DNA of 8,401 bases, from positions 1 to 8,401 of the forward strand of contig MWAC01000028.1 in the NCBI GenBank assembly GCA_002068815.1. Reading direction: 5' to 3'. Both the position numbers and the translations under genes were made by a program. The stretch comes from Firmicutes bacterium ADurb.Bin467. GTDB taxonomy: Bacteria; Bacillota; Clostridia; Christensenellales; Aristaeellaceae. The first letter of the stretch is position 1. Every line of letters begins with the position of its first letter. Positions 1-6,411 of this stretch are shown piece by piece. The notes beneath the pieces are model-generated. The model saw nothing but the letters and a program-made list of their open reading frames with translations. It was not told the DNA's origin and did not search any database.

Positions 1-321
1 GAGCCGGTCGGGGGGGATCGGGTAGCCGCGGTCGGCGTAGCCGAGCGTCAGGTCGAAGTTCACGCAGAGAAACTGCATCCCGCCGTCCGCCGCCTCCATC
101 CGGTAGGGCGTGCCCGGCTGCCACAGCACGAGGTCGCCGCGCTCGAGCGGATAGGTCGAGCCGTCGAGAAACATCTGCCCCTCGCCGCGGTAGACGTAGA
201 ACAGCCGGCAGTCGTAGGAGCGCGTCGGCTGCGGGTAGTCGCCCGGGCGGATCGGGAGAAGCTGCACGTGGCGGACGAACGGGCTGGCGTCGAGAAGCCG
301 CATCCCGGTTTCGGGCTGCAC
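1..321 (-). CDS. AraC-family transcriptional regulator, N-terminal cupin domain (partial, runs off left edge)
   Basis: Only the first 107 codons are present; the C-terminal part lies beyond base 1. The reading starts at a GTG (319-321) with an AAAGGAGGT ribosome binding site 7 nt upstream (329-337). Residues 38-92 look like the AraC-type sugar-binding cupin: the strand RLFYVYRGEGQMFLDG, then LERGDLVLWQPGTPYRME, then MQFLCVNFDLT. In this family the cupin binds an effector and a C-terminal pair of helix-turn-helix motifs binds DNA; the latter is not visible here, so the AraC assignment rests on the cupin pattern and the gene context. The gene diverges from an arabinose/fucose-isomerase-fold gene across 108 bp, which suggests it controls that gene and itself. 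A stand-alone cupin protein is the main alternative. Confidence 0.72.
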   Translation of the reverse strand, partial: MQPETGMRLLDASPFVRHVQLLPIRPGDYPQPTRSYDCRLFYVYRGEGQMFLDGSTYPLERGDLVLWQPGTPYRMEAADGGMQFLCVNFDLTLGYADRGYPIPPDRL

Positions 322-368
322 GGTCTCCACCTCCTTTGTTTTCGACAAATTCGCGTTTGGTTTCTGCA

Positions 369-397
369 TTCATTAAAGCACAAATCCGCGCTACAAT
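369..397 (+). promoter_or_regulatory. Possible promoter of the isomerase-like gene
   Basis: TACAAT (392-397) is a good -10 element about 33 nt upstream of the ATG at 430. The -35 at 17-nt spacing is TTCATT (369-374), only 3 of 6, as expected for a promoter needing an activator such as an AraC protein. The -10 shares bases with the -35 of the opposite promoter. Confidence 0.4.
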
Positions 398-400
398 CAA
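372..400 (-). promoter_or_regulatory. Promoter of the AraC-type regulator gene
   Basis: Read on the minus strand, TTGATT (395-400) is followed after exactly 17 nt by TTTAAT (372-377), giving a start site near 364 and a leader of about 43 nt before the GTG at 321. The -35 matches 4 of 6 and the -10 matches 5 of 6 consensus bases. It overlaps the predicted promoter of the divergent gene. Confidence 0.55.
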
Positions 401-429
401 GGGGAAAATACTTGACACCGGAGGGGCAT

Positions 430-1878
430 ATGAACATCGAGAGAATCGCAAAATCGACGGCGCGCGTGGGCGTGTTCGGCGTCGGCTTCGACGCGTACTG
501 GCCGCAGTTCGAGGGGCTGCTTCCGAGGCTTCTGGAGTTCCACGAGGATTTCAAGGCGATCGTCGCGGAAAACGGCGTCGAAATCGTCGACTTCGGCATG
601 GTCGATAACAACGCGAAGGCCTACGAGGTCGTGGAAAAGATGAAGGGCGCGCGGCTCGACCTTCTGATGTGCAACATGCTGACGTATGCGACCTCGTGCA
701 TCTTCGCGCCGATCCTTAGGGACGCGAACATACCGATCGTGCTGATCGCGCTGCAGCCGCGCGACCGCATGGATTACACAAACGCGAGCACGCGCCAACA
801 GTTGGAAAACGACAACATCTGCGCCGTGCCGGAGTTCATGTGCGTCGCGGCCCGCTACGGAAAGAAGATACACGACGTCGTCATGGGGAAGCTCTACAAT
901 GACCCCGAGGCGTTTGCGGAGATCGCCGACTGGTGCGCGATCGCGAAGGTATTGAACGGCTTCAAGGGCGCGCGGTTCGCGCTGATGGGCCACGTATTGG
1001 AGTCCATGTACGACATGCACGCCGACCCGACCGCGATCTCCTCGGCGTTCGGCGTCCACGTGCCGCTGCTCGAGGTCGACGACGTGCTGAAGGTCTACGA
1101 CGAAGTCACCGAGGGCGAGGTCAAAGAGCGCGGCGAATTCATCCTCTCGTGCTTCGACACGCCCGACCCGGTGTCCGACCCGCTGACGATGAAGCTGACG
1201 GATTCCGACCTCTACAAGGCGGCGAAGGCGTCCGTCGCGCTCGACCGGTTCGTCCAAAAGCACAACCTGACCGGCCTCGCGTATTACTACAACGGCCGGC
1301 CGGGCTCCGAGCACGAGGCGGTCGTCTCGTCGTTCATCGTCGGCAACTCGCTGCTCAATGCGCAGGGCATTCCGATGTGCGGCGAGTTCGACATCAAGAC
1401 CTGCGTCGCGATGTACATCATGGACCGGCTCGGCATCGGCGGCAGCTTCGCGGAGTTCCACCCGTTCGACTTCGTCGAGGACTTCATATTCGTCGGCCAC
1501 GACGGGCCGCACCACATCGCGATCGCGGACGGGAAGCCGGTGCTGCGCAGCCTAAGAAAATACCACGGCAAGCCCGGCAGCGGCGCGTCGGTCGAGTTCC
1601 GCATCAAGGAGGGACCGATCACGATGCTCGGCATCACGCAGACCGCGGACGGCCGGTTCAAGTTCGTCGTCGGCGAGGGCGAGAGCCGCAAAGGGCCGAT
1701 CCCGCCGACCGGCAACACGAACACGCGCGGCTTCTTCCAGCCCTCCACGAAGGAGTTCATCAAGAAGTGGGTCATGGCGGGCCCGACGCACCACTACGCG
1801 CTCGGCGTCGGCCACCGCGCGGAGACGATTCGGCGCATCGCGGAGGTGCTCGGAATCGAGTGCCGGATCGTCCGGTAA
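430..1878 (+). CDS. L-arabinose/L-fucose isomerase-fold family protein
   Basis: A 482-residue protein of the AraA/FucI superfamily, whose known members interconvert aldoses and ketoses using a divalent metal in the cytoplasm. The ATG at 430 has GGAGG at 420-424. The frame is open back to 268, but that part overlaps the divergent gene and lacks a ribosome binding site. The N-terminal half is Rossmann-like (ARVGVFGVGFDAYWPQF near residue 11; GHVLESMYDMHADPT from 187). The C-terminal half carries the active-site landmarks: GEFDIKT (E319), FAEFHPFDF (E342), GHDGPHH (H357) and AGPTHHYALGVGH (H454/H455). Their order and approximate spacing match the metal ligands E306, E333, H350 and H450 of E. coli AraA, so the enzyme is probably active. 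The sequence is well removed from classical AraA, so the substrate is unknown. It is transcribed towards the TRAP operon and may belong to a separate pathway governed by the divergent regulator. Confidence 0.85.
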   Translation: MNIERIAKSTARVGVFGVGFDAYWPQFEGLLPRLLEFHEDFKAIVAENGVEIVDFGMVDNNAKAYEVVEKMKGARLDLLMCNMLTYATSCIFAPILRDANIPIVLIALQPRDRMDYTNASTRQQLENDNICAVPEFMCVAARYGKKIHDVVMGKLYNDPEAFAEIADWCAIAKVLNGFKGARFALMGHVLESMYDMHADPTAISSAFGVHVPLLEVDDVLKVYDEVTEGEVKERGEFILSCFDTPDPVSDPLTMKLTDSDLYKAAKASVALDRFVQKHNLTGLAYYYNGRPGSEHEAVVSSFIVGNSLLNAQGIPMCGEFDIKTCVAMYIMDRLGIGGSFAEFHPFDFVEDFIFVGHDGPHHIAIADGKPVLRSLRKYHGKPGSGASVEFRIKEGPITMLGITQTADGRFKFVVGEGESRKGPIPPTGNTNTRGFFQPSTKEFIKKWVMAGPTHHYALGVGHRAETIRRIAEVLGIECRIVR

Positions 1879-1886
1879 GGGACAAC

Positions 1887-1924
1887 AAAAGCGCGCAGGC
1901 CCGTCGTCATTCGGGCCTGCGCGC
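1887..1924. terminator. Bidirectional intrinsic terminator between convergent genes
   Basis: A perfect 13-bp stem, 1891-1903 paired with 1912-1924, with an 8-nt loop (TCGTCATT), lies 12 nt after the isomerase-like stop and 10 nt beyond the dctM stop. On the minus strand it is followed by TTTTGTTG, a proper U-tract for dctM. On the plus strand only CTTTCC follows, so termination there is likely weaker. Confidence 0.85.
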
Positions 1925-1934
1925 CTTTCCGTCC

Positions 1935-3230
1935 CTAGGCGCCGTAGTGGAGGAACACGCGCGGCAGGAACAGCACGACGTCCGGCATGTAGGAGATGAT
2001 TGCGAGCACGGCGATCATCGCGGCGAGCGGCCACCATATCTCCTTGACGATGTCCTTCAACGGCGTCGCGCTGATGCCGGAGGTGATGAACAGGAGCATC
2101 CCGAACGGCGGCGTGCACAGCCCGATCATCATGTTGAAGATGGCGACGAGGCCGAAGTGCAGAAGGTCGATGCCCAGCGCCGTCGCGATCGGGATCATCA
2201 GCGGCACGAACACCATCTGGATCACGGACGTGTCGATGAACATGCCGAGGATCAATATCGCGACGTTGACGATGAACAGGAACAGGTACTTGTTCTGCGT
2301 GAGCCCTGTGATCAGGTTCGCGGCGTTCACCGAGACCTGCTCGACCGCGACGATGTAGTTGATGCACGCGGCGGCGCCGATCATCAGCGAGACCGTGCCG
2401 ACGCCCTTGACGGTCTCCTTGAGGATGTTCTTGAGGTCCTGCCAGCCGAGCATGCGGTAGACGACGGCCGCGACGACCAGCGCGTAGAAGCCCGCGACCG
2501 CCCCGGCCTCGGTCGGCGTCATGACGCCGGTGTAGATGCCCGCGAGCAGCACGACCGGGGTCAGAAGCGCCGGGATCGCGGCGAAGGTCGAGCGCAGGAA
2601 CTTCCGGAAGCCCATCCGGACCGAGGTCGGGTAGTTGCGCCGCTGCGCGATGATCGCGACGTAGATCATCAGCGCCGCGGTCAAAAGGAGCGCCGGGATC
2701 ATGCCGCCCAAAAACAGCGCGCCGACGGATACGCCGGAGTACATCGCGTAGATGACCATCGGGATGCTCGGCGGGAACGTCGGGCCGAGCACGGCGGAGG
2801 AGGCGGTCATCGCGCAGGAGAAGCCGGCGTCGTAGCCCTCCTTCTTCATGTGCTCGATCTCCATCTTGCCCAGGCCGCTCGCGTCCGCGATCGCCGAGCC
2901 GGTCATGCCCGCGAACACGAGCGAGCCGAGTATGTTCACGTGGCCCAGGCCGCCCTTGAACCGCCCGACGAGACCGAGCGCGAAGCCGTAGATCTTGTCG
3001 GTCACCTTGCCGGTGTTCATCACGTTCGCGGCGAAGATGAACAGCGGCACCGCGATGATCGTGTAGTTCGTGTAGAAGGTCTTCAGCGTCTGCTGGCCGA
3101 CCATCTTGATCGGCGTGCCGGCGACGATGAAGTAGAACATGCACGCGGTCATCAGCCCCAGCGGAATCTGCATGCGCAACAGAAAGATCAGCACAAAGAC
3201 GATCAGGAATACGATCAGCGGCAGGCTCAT
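1935..3230 (-). CDS. dctM: TRAP transporter large permease subunit DctM
   Basis: A 431-residue, highly hydrophobic protein: the large membrane subunit of a tripartite ATP-independent periplasmic transporter, which drives substrate uptake with an ion gradient. Family landmarks are visible: GMTGSAIADASGLG at 108-121, GPTFPPSIPM at 149-158, GVMTPTEAGA at 235-244, LGMFIDTSV near 328 and GLCTPPFG at 370-377. The length is normal for DctM and about 11-12 membrane segments are apparent. The ATG overlaps the dctQ stop (ATGA, 3227-3230). An AGGAGG lies at 3244-3249, inside dctQ, 13 nt from the ATG; this is long, so translation is probably helped by coupling to dctQ. It is the last gene of the operon, followed by the shared terminator. 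The substrate cannot be read from this subunit. Confidence 0.96.
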   Translation of the reverse strand: MSLPLIVFLIVFVLIFLLRMQIPLGLMTACMFYFIVAGTPIKMVGQQTLKTFYTNYTIIAVPLFIFAANVMNTGKVTDKIYGFALGLVGRFKGGLGHVNILGSLVFAGMTGSAIADASGLGKMEIEHMKKEGYDAGFSCAMTASSAVLGPTFPPSIPMVIYAMYSGVSVGALFLGGMIPALLLTAALMIYVAIIAQRRNYPTSVRMGFRKFLRSTFAAIPALLTPVVLLAGIYTGVMTPTEAGAVAGFYALVVAAVVYRMLGWQDLKNILKETVKGVGTVSLMIGAAACINYIVAVEQVSVNAANLITGLTQNKYLFLFIVNVAILILGMFIDTSVIQMVFVPLMIPIATALGIDLLHFGLVAIFNMMIGLCTPPFGMLLFITSGISATPLKDIVKEIWWPLAAMIAVLAIISYMPDVVLFLPRVFLHYGA

Positions 3231-3805
3231 AATCCGACGGTCCCCTCCTTTGCGTGTTCGAGGGCCTGATCGGCCTCGCTCATGTTGTTGCGCAGATAGG
3301 TCTTTACGTCCTCCTCGGACGCCAGCCCGGTAAACACCTTGAAGTCGGTGATCATATCGCGCAGCATATACAGAATCATCAGCGCGAGGAAGGGGATATA
3401 CGGCGCGTAGACGATGTTCAGGCCGATCTTGAGGGAGCTCGTCTTCTGGCGGGCCATGAAGCCGACGAACTCGACGCTGGGGAGAAACGACCAGGTGAAC
3501 GCGAACGCGATCAAAAGGCCGCCGAAAAACGTGCAGAATGCGCGCAGGCGCAGCGGCATCTTGTCGGTGATCAGCGTGAATACGACGTGCGAGCGGTCGC
3601 GCTGCGCGTAGCAGGCGCCGAGGATCACGAGCCACAGGTAGCAGGAGACGGTGATCTCATACGCCATGTCGAGCGGGTTCCTGAGCACATAGCGGAAGAA
3701 AATCTGGACGACGAACATCACGAACATGATGACGAAGGCCGCCGCGGGGATATAGAGCTCCACGATGTCGCGCAAAATGTCGCGCGTCTTTCGCAGCGAA
3801 TCCAC
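3227..3805 (-). CDS. dctQ: TRAP transporter small permease subunit DctQ
   Basis: A 192-residue protein with four predicted membrane segments (about residues 18-37, 47-67, 87-107 and 133-152), typical of the small TRAP subunit that pairs with DctM. The family signatures are QIFFRYVLRNPL at 34-45 and the block around W58 to V74 (LGACYAQRDRSHV). The start is a GTG at 3803-3805, preceded 6 nt upstream by GGGAGGG (3812-3818). A 70-nt gap with a GC-rich hairpin separates it from dctP, whereas its stop overlaps the dctM start by ATGA. The hydrophilic tail (about residues 160-192, ending AKEGTVGL) is slightly longer than in many DctQ proteins. Confidence 0.93.
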   Translation of the reverse strand: MDSLRKTRDILRDIVELYIPAAAFVIMFVMFVVQIFFRYVLRNPLDMAYEITVSCYLWLVILGACYAQRDRSHVVFTLITDKMPLRLRAFCTFFGGLLIAFAFTWSFLPSVEFVGFMARQKTSSLKIGLNIVYAPYIPFLALMILYMLRDMITDFKVFTGLASEEDVKTYLRNNMSEADQALEHAKEGTVGL

Positions 3806-3827
3806 AAAAATCCCTCCCTTTCAACGA

Positions 3828-3857
3828 GGGCCGCGGCCGGCACGCCGGCCGCGGCCC
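3828..3857 (-). other. Intercistronic hairpin between dctP and dctQ
   Basis: An almost entirely G/C inverted repeat (3828-3841 with 3844-3857; effectively 13 bp with a 4-nt loop) begins 18 nt after the dctP stop. It is not followed by a U-tract: the minus strand continues CTCGTTGAAAGGGAGGG into the dctQ ribosome binding site. It therefore looks like an mRNA 3'-end stabiliser or partial attenuator, not a full terminator. Confidence 0.75.
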
Positions 3858-3875
3858 CCTGTGAATGCAGGCCGA

Positions 3876-4871
3876 TTATCCCATCGCCTGAATCTTCTCG
3901 AGCAGCTCGAGGTCCCAGTTCGCGGACATCGGGCTCTGGAGGTAGTGCGCGATCACGTGCTCCGAGAACGCGTCGACGTCTGCCTCGTAGACGGACAGGC
4001 CCTTCTCCTTGAAGAACGCCACGAGGTTCGCCTCGCGGGCGAGGTTCGTCTCGTCGCAGAACTTGCGGCCGGCCTCGACGCCGTCCAGGATGATCTGCCG
4101 CTGCGCGTCGGTCAGCCCGTTCCAGAAGCCGAGGTTGATCGCCGGCCAGACGGAGTCGACCAGGTGGCTCGTCAGCGTGATCGACTTCTGCACCTCGTAG
4201 AACTTCGCGCTCTCGACGGTCGGCAGCGGGTTGTCCTGCCCGTCGACGACGCCGGTCTGCAGCGCCAGGTACAGCTCCGAGAACGAGATCGGCGTCGGGT
4301 TCGCGCCGAGCGCGCGGCCGAGCTCGAGCCATGCCTCGGAGTTCGGCATGCGCAGGTTGACGCCCTTCAAATCCTCGGGGGTCTTGATCGCCCTGTCCTC
4401 GGACAGCGAAATCTGGCGGGAGCCCAGGTACCACGCGCCCAGCGGCAGCAGGCCCTGCTCCTCGCCGACGCGGGCGAAGGCCTCCTTGCCGATCTCGCCG
4501 TTGAGCACCTTCGTCATGTGGTCGTAGCTCTTGAACGTGTAGCCGGCGGCGAACATGCCGATCCACGGCGAGCCCGTCGTCAGCCAGCTCGCGCTGACCA
4601 AGGACATCTGCGCGTCGTTGCCGGCCACGGCCACGACCTCCTCCTCCTGCGTGAAGAGGACGGCGTCTGTGTAGACCTCGACGTCGATGTTGCCGCCCGA
4701 GGCTTCCTCGACGTACTTCTCAAACTCGAGCATCGCCCTCGCGTGGGTGTCCGTGGAGACGGCGGTCAGGCTGACGATCATCTTGACCGGGGCGCCCAGA
4801 TCCTGCGCGAGCGCGCCGGACATGGAGAGCATCAGGAGCGCGACGAGCATGAGAGTAAACAGCTTTTTCAT
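3876..4871 (-). CDS. dctP: TRAP transporter solute-binding protein DctP
   Basis: A 331-residue extracytoplasmic binding protein that captures the substrate, usually a carboxylate, and delivers it to DctQM. Residues 1-22 form a Sec signal peptide: KK, a leucine/methionine-rich core, then the signal peptidase I site ALA before Q23. No lipobox cysteine is present. The DctP signatures are clear: LKGVNLRMPNSEAW, where R174 is the likely carboxylate-binding arginine of the family, and LALQTGVVDGQDNP at 202-215. The ATG (4869-4871) overlaps the stop of the upstream GntR gene (ATGA), and its AGGAGG (4879-4884) lies within the regulator's last codons, 7 nt away. The stop is followed by a strong hairpin before dctQ, consistent with extra accumulation of this subunit. 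DctP is sure; the ligand is not. Confidence 0.96.
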   Translation of the reverse strand: MKKLFTLMLVALLMLSMSGALAQDLGAPVKMIVSLTAVSTDTHARAMLEFEKYVEEASGGNIDVEVYTDAVLFTQEEEVVAVAGNDAQMSLVSASWLTTGSPWIGMFAAGYTFKSYDHMTKVLNGEIGKEAFARVGEEQGLLPLGAWYLGSRQISLSEDRAIKTPEDLKGVNLRMPNSEAWLELGRALGANPTPISFSELYLALQTGVVDGQDNPLPTVESAKFYEVQKSITLTSHLVDSVWPAINLGFWNGLTDAQRQIILDGVEAGRKFCDETNLAREANLVAFFKEKGLSVYEADVDAFSEHVIAHYLQSPMSANWDLELLEKIQAMG

Positions 4872-5632
4872 GGGAGTTCCTCCTTCTTAATTTCATGCAG
4901 TGTTCCCGCATGGATGTCGGGGGGTTCGGGGGCCGCGTGCTCCTCGAGGTAGGCGGCCATGTTCATCTCCGAGTGGTAGAGGTGCGAGTACATCATGTGC
5001 GCGGCGCGGTCGGCCGAGCGGGCCTTCAGCGCGTCCAAGATCCGCTGGTGGCGCTTGATGCCGTCGTCGATGCCGCCCTTGACGAATATGCCGGCGGTGA
5101 TGATCTCCTTGAACACGTTGCTCATCGTCCCCACCATCAAAGCCAGCAGCGGGTTTCGGGACGCCCGCGCGATCGCCAGGTGGAACTCGAAGTCGAGGTC
5201 GCGGCGCGCGCCCGTCTCGAGCGACCGGTCCTTGAGCTTCTCGAGAAGCTGCTCCATCTCCGCGAGCTCCGCCTCGGTCACGCGCTCGACGGCCCTGCGG
5301 ATCGCGGCGATCTCGAACACCGAGCGCAGGTCGTAGATGTCGTGGAACGAGATGCCGTCGAGCTTGATGATGCGCGCGAGCATGTCCGAGATGTTCTGCG
5401 CCTCCGGGTGCGTGATGTACGCGCCGGAGCCCGCGCGCGAGTCGACGAGGCCGCGCTCCTTCAAGAGCTTCAGCGCCTCGCGCATGATCGTGCGGCTGAC
5501 CTGGTATCGCTCGGCGAGATGCTGCTCGGACGGCAGCCGCTGCCCGACCGCGTAGAGCGAGATGATCTCCCGCTCGAGCCGGTCGGCGATCTGCTCATAG
5601 AGGTTGCGCGTGTCGCTCTGATCGCATGTCAT
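4868..5632 (-). CDS. GntR-family transcriptional regulator, FCD (FadR) subfamily
   Basis: A 254-residue regulator. The N-terminal winged helix-turn-helix spans about residues 10-74, with the GntR pattern RLPSEQHLAERYQVSRTIMREALKLL and a wing ending GSGAYIT. The FCD ligand-binding domain covers about 95-225. H151 (in DFEFHLAIA), H195 and H217 sit where FCD proteins place metal-binding histidines, and D147 is a candidate fourth ligand. FCD regulators generally repress and are released by small organic acids or sugar acids. The ATG at 5632 is chosen because it overlaps the preceding aldolase stop (ATGA) and follows a GAGGGGG stretch; the same frame stays open far upstream, inside the aldolase gene. 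Sitting between catabolic genes and the transporter, it most likely autoregulates the operon through the site at the promoter near 7366-7376. Confidence 0.93.
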   Translation of the reverse strand: MTCDQSDTRNLYEQIADRLEREIISLYAVGQRLPSEQHLAERYQVSRTIMREALKLLKERGLVDSRAGSGAYITHPEAQNISDMLARIIKLDGISFHDIYDLRSVFEIAAIRRAVERVTEAELAEMEQLLEKLKDRSLETGARRDLDFEFHLAIARASRNPLLALMVGTMSNVFKEIITAGIFVKGGIDDGIKRHQRILDALKARSADRAAHMMYSHLYHSEMNMAAYLEEHAAPEPPDIHAGTLHEIKKEELP

Positions 5633-6411
5633 GCCGGGTTTCCCCCTCGTATGCCCTTGAGCGTCCGCGCCGCGCCCTCGGCGACGAAGCCCAGGTCGTC
5701 GCCGCAGCCGAGGAAGCTGACGCCGCGGTTGAGCCACTCCCGGATCGTGACCGGGCAAGAGGCGCCGATCGACGCGCCGAACGGCACGCCGGCCGCCCTG
5801 CACGCCCGGGCGATTTCGTCGTAGACCGAGAGCATCTCCGGGTGGCGCAGGTCGCCCAAGTGCCCGTAGCTCGCGGAGAGGTCGTTCGGGCCGACGACGA
5901 TCATGTCCACGCCGGGGACGGCGAGGATTTCCGGGAGATTCCCGACGGCCGTCCGGTGCTCGATCTGCATGATCTTGAGAAGCGCCCGGTCCGCTCCCGC
6001 GAGGTACTCGTCCCTGGGAATCGCGCCGTAGTGACTGGCGCGGCGGGGGCCGAAGCCGCGCGAGCCCGCGGGCGGATACCGGCAGGCGTCGATCGCGCGG
6101 CGCGCCTCGTCCTCGGAGCAGATGAACGGCACGATCAGCGCGTCCGGGCCCATCTCGAGCACCTGCTTGATCCGGACAGGGTCGTTCCACGCGACGCGGA
6201 CAAACGACGCCGCGCCCGCGGCCGCGCACGCGGTGATGTGCCCGAGGATTTCGCGCAGGTCCATCGCCGAGTGCTCGGCGTCGATCCACACGAAGTCGTA
6301 GCCGTGATATCCCATCAACTCCGAGAATTGCGAATCGCCCGAGAACACATGCCCGCCGACGACCAGCTCGTTCCGGTGGAATTTTTCGCGAATCCAGTCT
6401 GCCCTCGTCAT
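5629..6411 (-). CDS. HpcH/HpaI-family class II (metal-dependent) aldolase
   Basis: A 260-residue member of the HpcH/HpaI aldolase/citrate lyase family. Characterised members cleave 2-keto-3-deoxy acids or 4-hydroxy-2-oxo acids to pyruvate and an aldehyde. The E. coli HpaI active-site set appears complete with a constant offset of two: H47 (in DAEHSAMD), R72 (FVRVAWNDP), Q149 and E151 (IMQIEHRTAVGN), and D177 (VVGPNDLSA). The conserved YPPAGSRGFGPRRA loop is at 112-125. The ATG at 6411 is preferred to the GTG at 6417: it forms an ATGA overlap with the upstream gene and has GAGGA 9 nt upstream, while the GTG would sit almost on that site. Its stop overlaps the regulator start. The substrate could be a deoxy-keto sugar acid of the RhmA or GarL type, but the sequence does not decide. 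Confidence 0.93.
   Translation of the reverse strand: MTRADWIREKFHRNELVVGGHVFSGDSQFSELMGYHGYDFVWIDAEHSAMDLREILGHITACAAAGAASFVRVAWNDPVRIKQVLEMGPDALIVPFICSEDEARRAIDACRYPPAGSRGFGPRRASHYGAIPRDEYLAGADRALLKIMQIEHRTAVGNLPEILAVPGVDMIVVGPNDLSASYGHLGDLRHPEMLSVYDEIARACRAAGVPFGASIGASCPVTIREWLNRGVSFLGCGDDLGFVAEGAARTLKGIRGGNPA

Noticed and set aside
410..417. TTGACA at 412-417 as a -35 element for the isomerase-like gene
   Set aside because: It lies only about 13 nt before the ATG, so any -10 would fall inside the coding sequence.
268..429. N-terminal extension of the isomerase-like protein
   Set aside because: It would overlap the divergent regulator gene and both promoters, and has no homology-like character; the ATG at 430 has a good ribosome binding site.
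397..3144. Long minus-strand frames antisense to the isomerase gene and out of frame with dctM
   Set aside because: They are arginine-rich shadows without ribosome binding sites or recognisable motifs.
933..3269. Very long plus-strand open frame running through the isomerase gene end and antisense to dctM
   Set aside because: The translation is an arginine/histidine/aspartate-rich composition typical of a shadow frame in GC-rich DNA, it crosses a terminator, and it shows no domain motif. The real genes in other frames have clear family signatures.
3828..3857. Full intrinsic terminator between dctP and dctQ
   Set aside because: No U-tract follows the stem and no promoter is visible before dctQ, which must be expressed with dctP; read as a processing or stabilising hairpin instead.
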